DNA of 27,438 nt from RGIG4608 sp045125655 (lineage in GTDB: Bacteria > Bacillota > Clostridia > Oscillospirales > CAG-272): assembly GCA_045125655.1 (NCBI GenBank), contig JBGVNP010000210.1, forward strand, positions 1-27,438, written 5' to 3'. Every line of letters starts with the position of its first letter. The stretch's first letter is position 1. The notes under the pieces were generated by a model. The model had not been told where the DNA came from, ran no database searches, and saw nothing but the letters and a program-made list of their open reading frames with translations. The position numbers and the translations under genes are program-made. Shown here one piece after another: positions 1-8,099 of this stretch.

Positions 1-1
1 C

Positions 2-406
2 AAGACTGCCCTCGATACGGTACACGTGCTTAACACGATAGAAAGAAAGCTCGGTACACGTAATTTCCGCAAGATCTTCAAATCAATAACTTGCGATAAC
101 GGTACCGAGTTTTCAAATACTTATGGTATGGAGTATTCTCCCATCACTCAAAGACAGCGTACAACTGTCTATTATTGCCATCCTTATTGCTCATCAGAGC
201 GAGGATCCAACGAGAATCAAAATGCATTTATACGTAGATTCATCCCGAAAGGCACACCGATAAGCAAATATACAACAAAAGATATAAAGGATATACAAGA
301 TTTTATAAATGAATACCCACGTCATATTTTCGCCGGCAAATCCTCGTCATATATGTTCAATATGGAGCTTGAAAAATTAAATATAAAAAATTTAATATTT
401 TTTTAA
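2..406 (+). CDS. IS30-family transposase, C-terminal part (cut by window edge)
   Basis: The frame is open through the left edge, so the 134 visible codons are the C-terminal part of a longer transposase. It shows the DDE integrase-core signature of IS30-family enzymes: a CDNGTEF block holding the second catalytic Asp, and an ERGSNENQN block holding the catalytic Glu, followed by the typical I-R-R-x-x-P-K-G-T stretch. IS30 transposases cut and join insertion-sequence ends using two metal ions. Only about the last third is visible, so I cannot say whether the full gene is intact. An internal GTG at 26 is not a credible start. The element's right end must lie between the stop codon and the tRNA-Arg promoter at 462; no inverted repeat could be checked because the left end is outside the window. 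Confidence 0.9.
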   Translation, partial: KTALDTVHVLNTIERKLGTRNFRKIFKSITCDNGTEFSNTYGMEYSPITQRQRTTVYYCHPYCSSERGSNENQNAFIRRFIPKGTPISKYTTKDIKDIQDFINEYPRHIFAGKSSSYMFNMELEKLNIKNLIFF

Positions 407-414
407 GATAATTC

Positions 415-443
415 TTGACATTTACAAATTTTATTTTTAATAA
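415..443 (+). promoter_or_regulatory. Possible outward promoter at the insertion-sequence end
   Basis: TTGACA at 415-420, a 17-base gap and TAATAA at 438-443 lie just after the transposase stop and point toward tRNA-Arg. The region is very A+T rich, so a chance match is quite possible. Some insertion sequences carry a -35 box in their terminal repeat, which would fit. Confidence 0.3.
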
Positions 444-461
444 TAAAAACACCTCTTCCCC

Positions 462-490
462 TTGATTTTTGAAGCGTTCTGTGTTATCAT
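462..490 (+). promoter_or_regulatory. Promoter of tRNA-Arg
   Basis: TTGATT (462-467), exactly 17 bases, then TATCAT (485-490). The expected transcription start is around 497, only a few bases before the mature tRNA 5' end at 501, as is common for tRNA genes. Confidence 0.65.
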
Positions 491-500
491 AATGTAGCGT

Positions 501-575
501 GCTCCCATAGTTAAATGGATATAATAAGCCCCTCCTAAGGGTTAGTTATGGGTTCGATTCCCGTTGGGAGTGCCA
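501..575 (+). tRNA. tRNA-Arg (anticodon CCT)
   Basis: A full cloverleaf can be drawn. The acceptor stem is GCTCCCA with TGGGAGT (G-U at the first pair). The anticodon stem AGCCC/GGGTT encloses loop CTCCTAA, giving anticodon CCT, which reads AGG. The T arm is ATGGG-TTCGATT-CCCGT. The discriminator base is G and the CCA end is encoded (573-575). It has its own promoter and terminator and appears to be a single-gene transcript. Confidence 0.95.
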
Positions 576-580
576 AAAAG

Positions 581-611
581 CAAAGACCGCCTTGTGCGGT
601 CTTTGTTTTTT
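581..611 (+). terminator. Intrinsic terminator of tRNA-Arg
   Basis: CAAAGACCGC and GCGGTCTTTG form a perfect 10-bp stem with loop CTTGT, followed by a run of six T. A decayed copy of the same hairpin (CCGCCTTGAGCGG with a T-rich tail) appears about 172 bases downstream, near 759-778. Confidence 0.9.
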
Positions 612-615
612 GTAT

Positions 616-700
616 TTCCTTCGTTAATCGACACATCTTTTTGCGAAGCAAAAATCGGGTTCGCATTTTTGACCAAACGATGATTGCCGCTCGCGAGCAA
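616..700 (+). repeat. Hairpin-rich repeat, copy 1
   Basis: About 85 bases, nearly identical to 787-872 (offset 171). It contains the small hairpin TTTTTGC-GAA-GCAAAAA, a conserved middle with CGGGTTCGCATTTTTGACCA, and a C/G-rich CTCGCG tail. No convincing gene lies in 576-916. The longest reading frame there (minus strand) is just this repeat translated twice and running into the tRNA. A diverged relative sits behind tRNA-Leu at 23525-23596. Confidence 0.8.
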
Positions 701-786
701 TCTCGTGGGCAAAAATAGTTCGCGAGTTAAACGAGCGAACCTTCCCATTCTATCATATCCGCCTTGAGCGGTCTTTCCTTTTTGAC

Positions 787-872
787 TTTCTTCGTTAATC
801 AAGTCATCTTTTTGCGAAGCAAAAATCGGGTTCGCATTTTTGACCAAACGATAATTGCCGCTTGCGTAGCAA
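787..872 (+). repeat. Hairpin-rich repeat, copy 2
   Basis: Second copy of the element at 616-700, with the same hairpin and the same CGGGTTCGCATTTTTGACCA core. Differences are scattered single bases. The duplicated block also includes a weakened copy of the tRNA terminator, so the duplication unit is roughly 171 bases. Confidence 0.8.
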
Positions 873-884
873 GTCATATATAAC

Positions 885-912
885 AAAAGCCAGTCGATTT
901 CGACCGGCTTTT
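885..912 (-). terminator. Terminator of galT
   Basis: Read on the minus strand, AAAAGCCGGTCG and CGACTGGCTTTT pair over 12 bases (one G-U) around loop AAAT, ending in U-rich sequence. It begins five bases after the galT stop codon. Confidence 0.8.
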
Positions 913-916
913 ATTC

Positions 917-2401
917 TTATTTTATGTAATTTACAAATCTATCAAATGCCGCCTGTCCTTCTGCATTTCGTTTGAATACTCCTGCATCCTCCAAAACCTG
1001 ACGGAACACTTCGCCGACCTCTTGTTCCAAGATATGTCTTGCGTTCTCAACGTTCAGCTCGGGATGTCTTCTTACTACTTCATTTGCCCAAATATAGTGA
1101 GAAGATTCTTTAGATACCTCTTCTCCGTTTACTATTGCTCTCTCCAACTCAACAAGCTCATTTGCGAGTCTTGCGGGCAAAACTGCAAGCCCCATTACCT
1201 CTATCAAGCCGATATTTTCTTTCTTGATATGATGCAAGGTTGGATTGGGATGATAAAGTCCCAAGGGTCTATCCTCGGTTGTAAGATTATTTCTCAAAAC
1301 GAGATCGCAGACGTAATCTGTGCCATTCTTGCGAGCGATGGGTGTGATCGTATTATGAGGAACGCCGTCAGTTTCGGAAAAGATCGTAACCGACTCATCC
1401 GTATAGTTTCTCCAATTTTCGAGAACGTGATTACAGCAATCTGCAAGCTCTTCTCTATTGCTTGAGGAAAGTCTTATTACAGACATGGGCCATTTTACAA
1501 TTCCTGCTTTAACGTTGGGATAATTTGCAAAATCAAAGCCGCGCTCAATCTCTGCTCTTTCCATAGCAAACGTATATCTTCCACCCTGAAAATGCTCGTG
1601 GCTGAGTATTGATCCGCCAACTATGGGAAGGTCTGCATTTGAGCCAACAAAATAATGAGGAAGCAAATCCACGATGTCAAAAAGCTTAAGGAAAACAGAA
1701 TGATCTATTTTCATAGGAATATGGCTCTTATTGAACACGATACAATGTTCGTTATAGTATCCGTAAGGAGAATATTGAAGCTCCCATTTTTCGTTATTTA
1801 CAGTTATCGGAATGGGGCGGAGATTCTGCCTTGCGGGATGTGTTGCGTGTCCTGCAAAGCCTGCATTGTCAGAGCAAAGCTGACACTTGGGGTAGCTGCT
1901 CGCCTTTTGGAGCTTGGCTGCAGCAATATCTCTCGGATCTTTTTCGGGTTTGGATCTATTTATTGTAATATCAAGCACTCCGTACTCGGTTTCATAGGTC
2001 CATTTGAGGTCCTTAGCTATTCTTTCTGCGCGAACGTAATTGATCTTTTGGCTATACTGATAATACCAATCCGTTGCTTCCTTGGGGTCTATAGCATATC
2101 TACTTTTGAACTCCGCGATTACCTCTCTTGGCATTGCGGTGAGAAGTCCCATTATCTTAGTGTCAAACAAGTCGCGTGAATTGGACGTGTCGGCTATAAT
2201 ACCGTTGTTACAAGCATAATCAATGATGGGATCAAGTATAGCTTCAATGCTATCAATTTCCAAAGCGGTCGCATTTTCGTCCCAATCAGAAAGATTTAAT
2301 GCGTTCAAAATCAAATTTCGGGCAACGATCTCGTCGTCCTGCGTTATTAATCTATTCTTGATACTGTAATTTAGTAAGGTTTGAATTGCACTATGTATCA
2401 T
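917..2401 (-). CDS. galT: UDP-glucose--hexose-1-phosphate uridylyltransferase, class II
   Basis: Cytoplasmic Leloir-pathway enzyme exchanging UMP between UDP-glucose and galactose-1-phosphate. The 494-residue length and N-terminus are those of the Firmicute class II GalT family, not the shorter E. coli type. The catalytic HIT-like motif H-E-H-F-Q is at residues 268-272, preceded by the conserved G-G-S-I-L-S. A C-x-x-C pair is at 173-176. AGGAG (2409-2413) lies seven bases before the ATG, fixing the start. The gene stands alone between its own promoter and terminator; no galK or galE is visible nearby. It belongs to galactose metabolism and has no obvious operator in common with the mannose-type locus that follows. 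Confidence 0.96.
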   Translation of the reverse strand: MIHSAIQTLLNYSIKNRLITQDDEIVARNLILNALNLSDWDENATALEIDSIEAILDPIIDYACNNGIIADTSNSRDLFDTKIMGLLTAMPREVIAEFKSRYAIDPKEATDWYYQYSQKINYVRAERIAKDLKWTYETEYGVLDITINRSKPEKDPRDIAAAKLQKASSYPKCQLCSDNAGFAGHATHPARQNLRPIPITVNNEKWELQYSPYGYYNEHCIVFNKSHIPMKIDHSVFLKLFDIVDLLPHYFVGSNADLPIVGGSILSHEHFQGGRYTFAMERAEIERGFDFANYPNVKAGIVKWPMSVIRLSSSNREELADCCNHVLENWRNYTDESVTIFSETDGVPHNTITPIARKNGTDYVCDLVLRNNLTTEDRPLGLYHPNPTLHHIKKENIGLIEVMGLAVLPARLANELVELERAIVNGEEVSKESSHYIWANEVVRRHPELNVENARHILEQEVGEVFRQVLEDAGVFKRNAEGQAAFDRFVNYIK

Positions 2402-2430
2402 ATAAATACTCCTATTTATTTTGTTTCGTA

Positions 2431-2459
2431 ATTATATCACAAATGTTCTTTCTTGTCAA
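2431..2459 (-). promoter_or_regulatory. Consensus promoter of galT
   Basis: On the minus strand, TTGACA (2454-2459), a 17-base spacer and TATAAT (2431-2436), a perfect sigma-A consensus. The leader is about 25 nt. Confidence 0.88.
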
Positions 2460-2468
2460 GTAAAGAAC
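2445..2468. promoter_or_regulatory. Inverted repeat over the galT -35 box, candidate operator
   Basis: GTTCTTT (2445-2451) and AAAGAAC (2462-2468) are a perfect 7-bp inverted repeat with a 10-base centre, and the -35 hexamer lies within it. A bound repressor would block polymerase. The regulator is unknown, and the site does not resemble the AAAACSGTTTT operators further right. Confidence 0.45.
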
Positions 2469-2487
2469 AAATTATCACATAAACAAG

Positions 2488-2521
2488 CGAAAAAGCACAA
2501 GCTCGAATGAGCTTGTGCTTT
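2488..2521 (-). terminator. Terminator of the six-gene operon
   Basis: AAAGCACAAGCTC and GAGCTTGTGCTTT form a 13-bp stem around a four-base loop (2492-2521). On the minus strand a U run follows directly. It lies just beyond the stop codon at 2535 and upstream of the galT promoter, separating the two units. Confidence 0.88.
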
Positions 2522-2534
2522 AATTTTTATTTTG

Positions 2535-4160
2535 TTATTTTACTCTTATCACGTTTTCGTGAGGTACGTTTTCGGTAATAAGTCTGATAAAGTCATCCGC
2601 AGTAACCACTACCACGTTTTCATCAAGCAAGGACACAAGCTTAGCAGCATCCTGATAAGTCATTGACCAAGGATGAAGGTTAATGGCAGTATATCCTTCA
2701 ATGGTTGTGGGATCCTTAGCATAGCTATTGATTCTCTCTGCCATAGCTTCAACATTAGCATTCCAAAGAGTTTCACGGATCGAAACAAAGGGCTTATCAT
2801 TAGACCAATAGATAGAGCCGTTTCCTGCAGCATATTTATCGCCGTAGCAATAGATCGCGCCCTTAAGCTCAGGAATATTAGAATATGCATCTATTACCTT
2901 CTGGCTTGGACCTGAGTCGAGTATTTGAACTACAGAGAGATCAAGCTTTCCGAGATACGTTCCAAGTGCCTTTGTATAGGTTTCCAAGGTAGGATAAACC
3001 TGAGGATAGATATATCCTAAGCCCGATACTGAAGCTACGAAATAATCTTTTTCACCAGCTTCTCTCTTGAGATGATTGAGAATGTTTGGACCAAGATCGA
3101 GAAGTGCGGGCTGAACGCTCCATCCCATGGGGAAACTATTGTCGCGCTCTGCTCCAAAATAGATATCTCTTTCGCTAAAGCCGTTATACCACATCTGTAC
3201 ATTATCACCGTCACTCATCATAATGCAAACGTAATGCTTGCCCTGCTCTGCCTTTATATCGGTTTCCTTTGCTTTTTGTGTGAAATCAATGTCACCAAAG
3301 GCCTTCCTACATGCAAAGATGGTGGTGTTTTTGGAGTGGTCACTCGCAATCGTGAACTGACCATACTGAGAAGCTACGGTTACGTCCTGTCCTTCATCAT
3401 TAGGAACCCAACCGAACATGGGAGCATCCTCATCAACCCAATCGTGAACCTCTCCGCGGAACATAAGCTCCTTAGTTTCAGTTCCCTCTCTAAAGAAGAT
3501 GAAATATCCGCAAGCTATCGCCCAGTCACGAAGATTTACGTTATTGGGACTCTGCTGAACAAGACCGTCAGTATTGAATTTATCCTTATAAAGATCGAAG
3601 CAGGTTCTTTCCTTCATTGCAGAAGCGTCAATTTGAATTTCAAGACCCCAACTCTCCGCCTTGGCTTTGATCTTTGCATCTACAGGAAGGTATCCTGTAA
3701 CACCTGCAATAGCGCACGCGGAGTTGGTTGTTTCAGCAAGTGATGATCTATTGTAAAGAACGTATTTATTGCCGTAATCCTTAATATAGGATTTTACCAT
3801 CTGCTCAAGTGTTACGTATTCATAGGTGAATCCGTAATTTGTTACCATATCCTCAAGCCAAAGCTCATAAGAGCCGGAAGCCCACTGATAATAGCGCGCA
3901 CTGGTTCTTGCATATATACCTTGAATTGCTTGTGCCAGAACAAGCTCCTCAAAACTGAGATTCTCTGTTTTATTATAAACGAGAAGATGCTTTTCTTCAT
4001 TCATTATCATCTCACGAATAAGTGAAACGTCTTCAACCTTTCCGGGATCATTGGAAGGATTATTCGGATCTTCAACGTTCCAAGGACAAGCAGTTAAGCT
4101 TGTAAGGCAAATCGATAACATGAAAATGAGTGCTAAAAATAATGATATTTTTCTTTTCAT
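2535..4160 (-). CDS. GxGYxYP-family lipoprotein, putative glycoside hydrolase (541 aa)
   Basis: The start is the ATG at 4160, which has AGGAG five to nine bases ahead; the longer upstream frame has no such support. The N-terminus is a lipoprotein signal with lipobox L-T-A-C, so Cys25 would be lipidated and the protein anchored outside the membrane. The rest matches the GxGYxYP family (N-terminal domain about 45-300, C-terminal domain about 300-541), whose function is only predicted as glycoside hydrolase. Visible signatures are S-D-G-D-N (316-320), the name-giving G-L-G-Y-I-Y-P (380-386) and N-L-H-P-W (494-498); all recur in the two paralogues in this window. Last gene of the transporter operon, 55 bases after the 987-residue paralogue, with a strong hairpin in the gap. 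The substrate is unknown; a mannose-containing glycan is inferred from the locus only. Confidence 0.85.
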   Translation of the reverse strand: MKRKISLFLALIFMLSICLTSLTACPWNVEDPNNPSNDPGKVEDVSLIREMIMNEEKHLLVYNKTENLSFEELVLAQAIQGIYARTSARYYQWASGSYELWLEDMVTNYGFTYEYVTLEQMVKSYIKDYGNKYVLYNRSSLAETTNSACAIAGVTGYLPVDAKIKAKAESWGLEIQIDASAMKERTCFDLYKDKFNTDGLVQQSPNNVNLRDWAIACGYFIFFREGTETKELMFRGEVHDWVDEDAPMFGWVPNDEGQDVTVASQYGQFTIASDHSKNTTIFACRKAFGDIDFTQKAKETDIKAEQGKHYVCIMMSDGDNVQMWYNGFSERDIYFGAERDNSFPMGWSVQPALLDLGPNILNHLKREAGEKDYFVASVSGLGYIYPQVYPTLETYTKALGTYLGKLDLSVVQILDSGPSQKVIDAYSNIPELKGAIYCYGDKYAAGNGSIYWSNDKPFVSIRETLWNANVEAMAERINSYAKDPTTIEGYTAINLHPWSMTYQDAAKLVSLLDENVVVVTADDFIRLITENVPHENVIRVK

Positions 4161-4178
4161 TTTTACTCCTATTTTTAA

Positions 4179-4201
4179 GGAGCGCCGCCAAGCGGCGCTC
4201 C
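4179..4201 (-). other. GC-rich intercistronic hairpin
   Basis: GGAGCGCCGC and GCGGCGCTCC form a perfect 10-bp stem with a three-base loop, between the 987-residue gene's stop and the 541-residue gene's ribosome site. There is no clean U run after it, so it may be a partial terminator or an mRNA processing or stability element that sets the ratio of the two proteins. Confidence 0.75.
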
Positions 4202-4215
4202 ATTTAATAAATGAA

Positions 4216-7179
4216 TTATTCCGCAAGAGTAGTGAAATCATGAAGCCTACATGCCTCACCAACGCCGTTATTTCTACCGCCGTCTCTTGCTTCGAACATT
4301 ATAGTAACCTCTTTGCCTGAGAAATCAATAGAAGGATCAAGCTCGGAAAGGACTACTACGTTATCTACATTATTAAGCTCGTTGCGTGCTACGTTCCAAT
4401 CAAAGAGAACGAAGTACTTGCCGTCAACGTAGAGAGAAATCTTCATAAATGCACCTGTGGGGTTATCACTAGTAACCTTATACTTAAGAGAAATATTATC
4501 GGAGTCGGGAAGCACGTAGTGCTTTGCCATCCAGATATTTGTATTACCGTTTCTCTTTTCATCACCGCCACCGTCGGAGCAGTCGATCTGAATTGTTCTT
4601 GTAGGCTCAAGGTTTTCACGGTCGATCGTAGCCCACCAATAGTACTGTGAAGTCTTGTACTGCTCACCAAGCATCCAGTCCTCAGTTGTTTCGTTGAAGG
4701 TGTTATTATAAACATCAACCTTGCTCATGTCAATAGCAGGATCAACGAATCTATCCTTAAAGGTTACCTGGTCAAGTCTGATACCTGTGTCACCAGCGTG
4801 AACAACTATCTTCATTTCGCAGCTCTTTCCACGGTAATTGGGGAAATACTGTGCAAGCGGGAATGCGAAGCACTGCCAACCATCACCAACTACTGTCATT
4901 GTCTCGGTTCCACTTACACCACGAAGAGTTACGTCGCTCATAACTGTCTTTTCAACGCCGTCTATAGTAAGAACCACGTCAAATGTAGCAGTAGAAAGAG
5001 CACTGAGAGCGTCAGCTCTTGCATTGAAGCTGAGCCAATAGTTTTCAATATCAGGAAGAACAAATTCTGCCTTTGTCGCAGTTGCACCTGCAGCAATAGA
5101 AATGTTACCCTTATACATAGCGCCCACGTTGGAGCAAGCTCTATCAGAGTTATTATATGTTACACCTGAACCCGTCCAGTCCTCTGCCCAAAGAAGGAAA
5201 TCATTATAGAGGGAGTCAACGGGAATAAGAGAAGGATTCTGCTGGAGATAGGACTGAGAAATGCTCACGCCGTTCTTTTGAGGAACCTTCATTGATGTGG
5301 TGTTTGACTTATCAACGATGTTATCAGTCATCATATTGATAATTCTGTCAACACTTACTACCTCAACGTTTTCATTGAGCATACCAACGATCTTTCTGAT
5401 GTCCTCATAGGAGTGAGACCAGGGATGAACGTTGATGATGGAGTAGCCGTCAATAGAGGTGATGTCGGTGGAATATGTATTTATACGTGCTGCAATATAT
5501 GCAGGTGTTGTTTCCCACAAGGAGTCTCTGGGCTGTACGAAGGGCTTGCCGTCGATCCAGATAACGCCACCGGGATTTGCGCCAAAGTATTTAGAACCGT
5601 CATAAACTATACCACCCGTCACGTTTTCTGCGCTTGCATATCCGTGAAGAACGTTAACAAGGTCGCCTTGCTGATTACCGCCGATAACAGTAACAACGGA
5701 GAGGTTTGCTTTTTCCATATATACGTCGAGCTTACTTACGAAATCTGCAAAATACTTGCCGTTATTCTCTGCCTCAAAGTTACCCGCATTGATGTAACCC
5801 TGTCCGGAAACGGGAGCACAGAAATAGTCATAAGCATTTGCCTGATTTTCATATACGTTTTCAAGAACGAGAGGCATAAGGTCTGCAAGAGAAGGTGTGA
5901 TAGACCAAGTTACAGGGAAGGTATCCTTTTCTCTGCCGCTTGCATTCATATAGTTTGTTGCGAATGCAGCTGTGTTCTGCCAATATGTTGCGTTGTCACC
6001 GTCGGAAACAACGAATGCAACGTAGTGCTTGCCTGCCTCTGCAGGAAGCTCGCTATCATTATTGGGCTGTTCAAATTTCTTTCCTGCAAAAGCGTCTGCA
6101 GCAAGGAATGTGAGGTTACAAGTATAGTCTGTAGGAACTATAAACTGACCGAATTTTGAGAAGAATGCAACGTCACTATCCTCCGAATATGTGTAACCGA
6201 AGATGGGACAGTTGTCATCAAGGAAGTTGTGAAGGGTCTTCTTAAATCCTTCTGTATAAATAGATTCGGGATCGTAATAAATATGGAAGAACTTATTGCA
6301 GATACCATAGTCCTTAATGAACTGGTTGGTAATACCAACGGACTGATAGTTCTGGTGAATAAGACCACTGGTTGAAAGCTCACTCATAACGTTGTTAAAC
6401 AACCATTTGTAAGTAAGAGCTGCGCTGTTTACGTTGAATTTTTCAACAAGACCAAGCGCCTGATATTTTGCTTCATCTCCCTGTGCAACAGGAAGGAAGC
6501 CCGTAATACCCGCAAGAGTTGCAGCGATATTTACAGATGAGTCGCCCTTCTTATAAAGAATATAACCCGGAGTGCTGTAGCCCTCACCGCTTGTTTCTGT
6601 ATAAGCAGGAACACCGGGAATGCTATTATAGCCATCAAGAGGAATATTGGAGCCCCATGTGCCATCGGCAACATTTTCTTCCCATGCTGCTATATACATA
6701 GCAATCGCATCTTCCAAGCTGATGGACTCATATGTTATACCGTATTTTTCAACTGCAAGATTAATATATCTCATATCAATATTGACACCGTTAGTCATAT
6801 AGTGAGAGTCAACATAGAAGAGAGCACTCTTTCTTGCAAAAAGGCCCTGAATTGCCTGTGCTGTGAAAAGCTCGTCGGATGAGAAATTGTAGCCCTCGCT
6901 TGTCATATTGAGAACGTAAATCTTCTTATCATCGGGGAGCTTTGTATTTGCATAATAAGAGAAAGTATCTTCAGTTTCCTGAATCTTTACGATAGCTCCA
7001 CAATCATCGCAGAAGCCGTTAGTATCAGCATCTACGTGTTTGCATTCCGGTTTCGTTGTTCCACCCGAGGGAGTGTTGGGATCATCCGGATTCTCAAACC
7101 AGCTACATGATGTGAGAAGCGTTGATGCTATCATTGCTGTTAAAAGGAGCAATGCAGTTAATCTGATAATTTTTTTCAT
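4216..7179 (-). CDS. Large GxGYxYP-family lipoprotein with C-terminal carbohydrate-binding-like modules (987 aa)
   Basis: GGAGG lies in front of tandem ATGs; the second (7179) has the better spacing, and the ATG further upstream overlaps the ribosome site itself. The signal peptide ends in lipobox L-T-S-C (Cys25). A small Cys/His cluster follows (C46, H48, D50, D52, C57, C60). The GxGYxYP region covers about 75-625 with S-D-G-D-N (392-396), G-Q-G-Y (459-462) and N-V-H-P-W (583-587). The tail appears to hold two beta-sandwich modules (about 655-812 and 818-987), rich in aromatic residues and alternating strands, resembling carbohydrate-binding domains; this is a fold-level impression only. Surface enzyme acting on a bound polysaccharide is the likely role. 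It follows the second permease gene by 26 bases, so it is co-transcribed with the importer. The GxGYxYP assignment is firm; the activity is not. Confidence 0.85.
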   Translation of the reverse strand: MKKIIRLTALLLLTAMIASTLLTSCSWFENPDDPNTPSGGTTKPECKHVDADTNGFCDDCGAIVKIQETEDTFSYYANTKLPDDKKIYVLNMTSEGYNFSSDELFTAQAIQGLFARKSALFYVDSHYMTNGVNIDMRYINLAVEKYGITYESISLEDAIAMYIAAWEENVADGTWGSNIPLDGYNSIPGVPAYTETSGEGYSTPGYILYKKGDSSVNIAATLAGITGFLPVAQGDEAKYQALGLVEKFNVNSAALTYKWLFNNVMSELSTSGLIHQNYQSVGITNQFIKDYGICNKFFHIYYDPESIYTEGFKKTLHNFLDDNCPIFGYTYSEDSDVAFFSKFGQFIVPTDYTCNLTFLAADAFAGKKFEQPNNDSELPAEAGKHYVAFVVSDGDNATYWQNTAAFATNYMNASGREKDTFPVTWSITPSLADLMPLVLENVYENQANAYDYFCAPVSGQGYINAGNFEAENNGKYFADFVSKLDVYMEKANLSVVTVIGGNQQGDLVNVLHGYASAENVTGGIVYDGSKYFGANPGGVIWIDGKPFVQPRDSLWETTPAYIAARINTYSTDITSIDGYSIINVHPWSHSYEDIRKIVGMLNENVEVVSVDRIINMMTDNIVDKSNTTSMKVPQKNGVSISQSYLQQNPSLIPVDSLYNDFLLWAEDWTGSGVTYNNSDRACSNVGAMYKGNISIAAGATATKAEFVLPDIENYWLSFNARADALSALSTATFDVVLTIDGVEKTVMSDVTLRGVSGTETMTVVGDGWQCFAFPLAQYFPNYRGKSCEMKIVVHAGDTGIRLDQVTFKDRFVDPAIDMSKVDVYNNTFNETTEDWMLGEQYKTSQYYWWATIDRENLEPTRTIQIDCSDGGGDEKRNGNTNIWMAKHYVLPDSDNISLKYKVTSDNPTGAFMKISLYVDGKYFVLFDWNVARNELNNVDNVVVLSELDPSIDFSGKEVTIMFEARDGGRNNGVGEACRLHDFTTLAE

Positions 7180-7205
7180 CATTACCTCCATTATTTTACG
7201 TGATA

Positions 7206-8099
7206 TTATTTCATACCACTAAGGTTATTCTGTTCAAGGAAATACTTTTGGAATATGATATAAACTATGATGATTGGTATGGTAATAAGAATCATACCTG
7301 CACTTCTTACAAAGCCGTCCGCATAGTTACCAAGTGAAGGATAGAATTTATACATGATGAGCTGAAGTGTTTCAACTGTGCTTCCGCTCGCCTGCATAAC
7401 CATCGGCCAGAGATATTCGTTCCACGTGCTTACGAAAGTAAGAATAACGTAGGTAACAAGAATCGGCTTGGACATAGGAACGACGATATGGAACATCTTT
7501 TGGAATTCGTTACATCCGTCAAGGTCAGCGCTCTCAAGTATCGATTGCGGTATATTAGCCATATATTGACGAATGAGGAAAACTCCAAAGATATTAACTA
7601 TACCCGGAAGGATAAGTCCCCAGATAGAGTAGTTTAGTCCCATATTCATAACGAGAATATAGTTTGGTATCATAAGAACCTCGCCCGGAACCATCATGGT
7701 TGCAAGCAAGATGGCGGATACGAATTTTTTGCCCTTGAATTCCATTTTAGCGAGCACGTATCCAACTATTATCGCTATACAGAGGCTTATTGCAGTGAAC
7801 ATCACTGAATGGAAAGCAGTATTTCCAAGTGCTTCCCAAAATCCACTTACCTCAAGTGCTGTCAGATAGTTTTGAATGGTACCGTTTTCGGGCCACAAAT
7901 ACATCTTATCACTATCGGGAATAAGGTCTGGGCTGTGGAGTGAATCCACAAGTTTAAGATAGAATGGGAATATCTGGCAAAGTGCCACAAGCGACAATAT
8001 AACCACACAGATTATCTGGAATATTCCCTCTTTGGCTCTTGCAGAGCCGTGCTTTTTCTTTGCGGCCACAGGTGCTTGATTTTGATTATTCAAGATCAT
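7206..8099 (-). CDS. Sugar ABC transporter permease, MalG/UgpE type
   Basis: Inner-membrane subunit of a CUT1-family carbohydrate importer. The 297-residue protein has a charged N-terminal tail, a first membrane segment near residues 30-50 and about five more. The cytoplasmic EAA loop that docks the ATPase is clear: E-S-A-D-L-D-G-C followed by F-x-x-I-V-V-P. The extracellular loop after the first helix is long, as usual for MalG-like proteins. GGGAGGTG precedes the ATG at 8099. The gene overlaps its partner permease by 14 bases, implying coupled translation. No ATPase gene is in the operon; CUT1 importers of Firmicutes often borrow a shared MsmX-type ATPase. Confidence 0.95.
   Translation of the reverse strand: MILNNQNQAPVAAKKKHGSARAKEGIFQIICVVILSLVALCQIFPFYLKLVDSLHSPDLIPDSDKMYLWPENGTIQNYLTALEVSGFWEALGNTAFHSVMFTAISLCIAIIVGYVLAKMEFKGKKFVSAILLATMMVPGEVLMIPNYILVMNMGLNYSIWGLILPGIVNIFGVFLIRQYMANIPQSILESADLDGCNEFQKMFHIVVPMSKPILVTYVILTFVSTWNEYLWPMVMQASGSTVETLQLIMYKFYPSLGNYADGFVRSAGMILITIPIIIVYIIFQKYFLEQNNLSGMK

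Noticed and set aside
542..886. Minus-strand reading frame of 114 codons with an internal repeated peptide
   Set aside because: It is the 171-bp DNA duplication read twice, and its end runs into the antisense of tRNA-Arg. No ribosome site, no protein-like composition.
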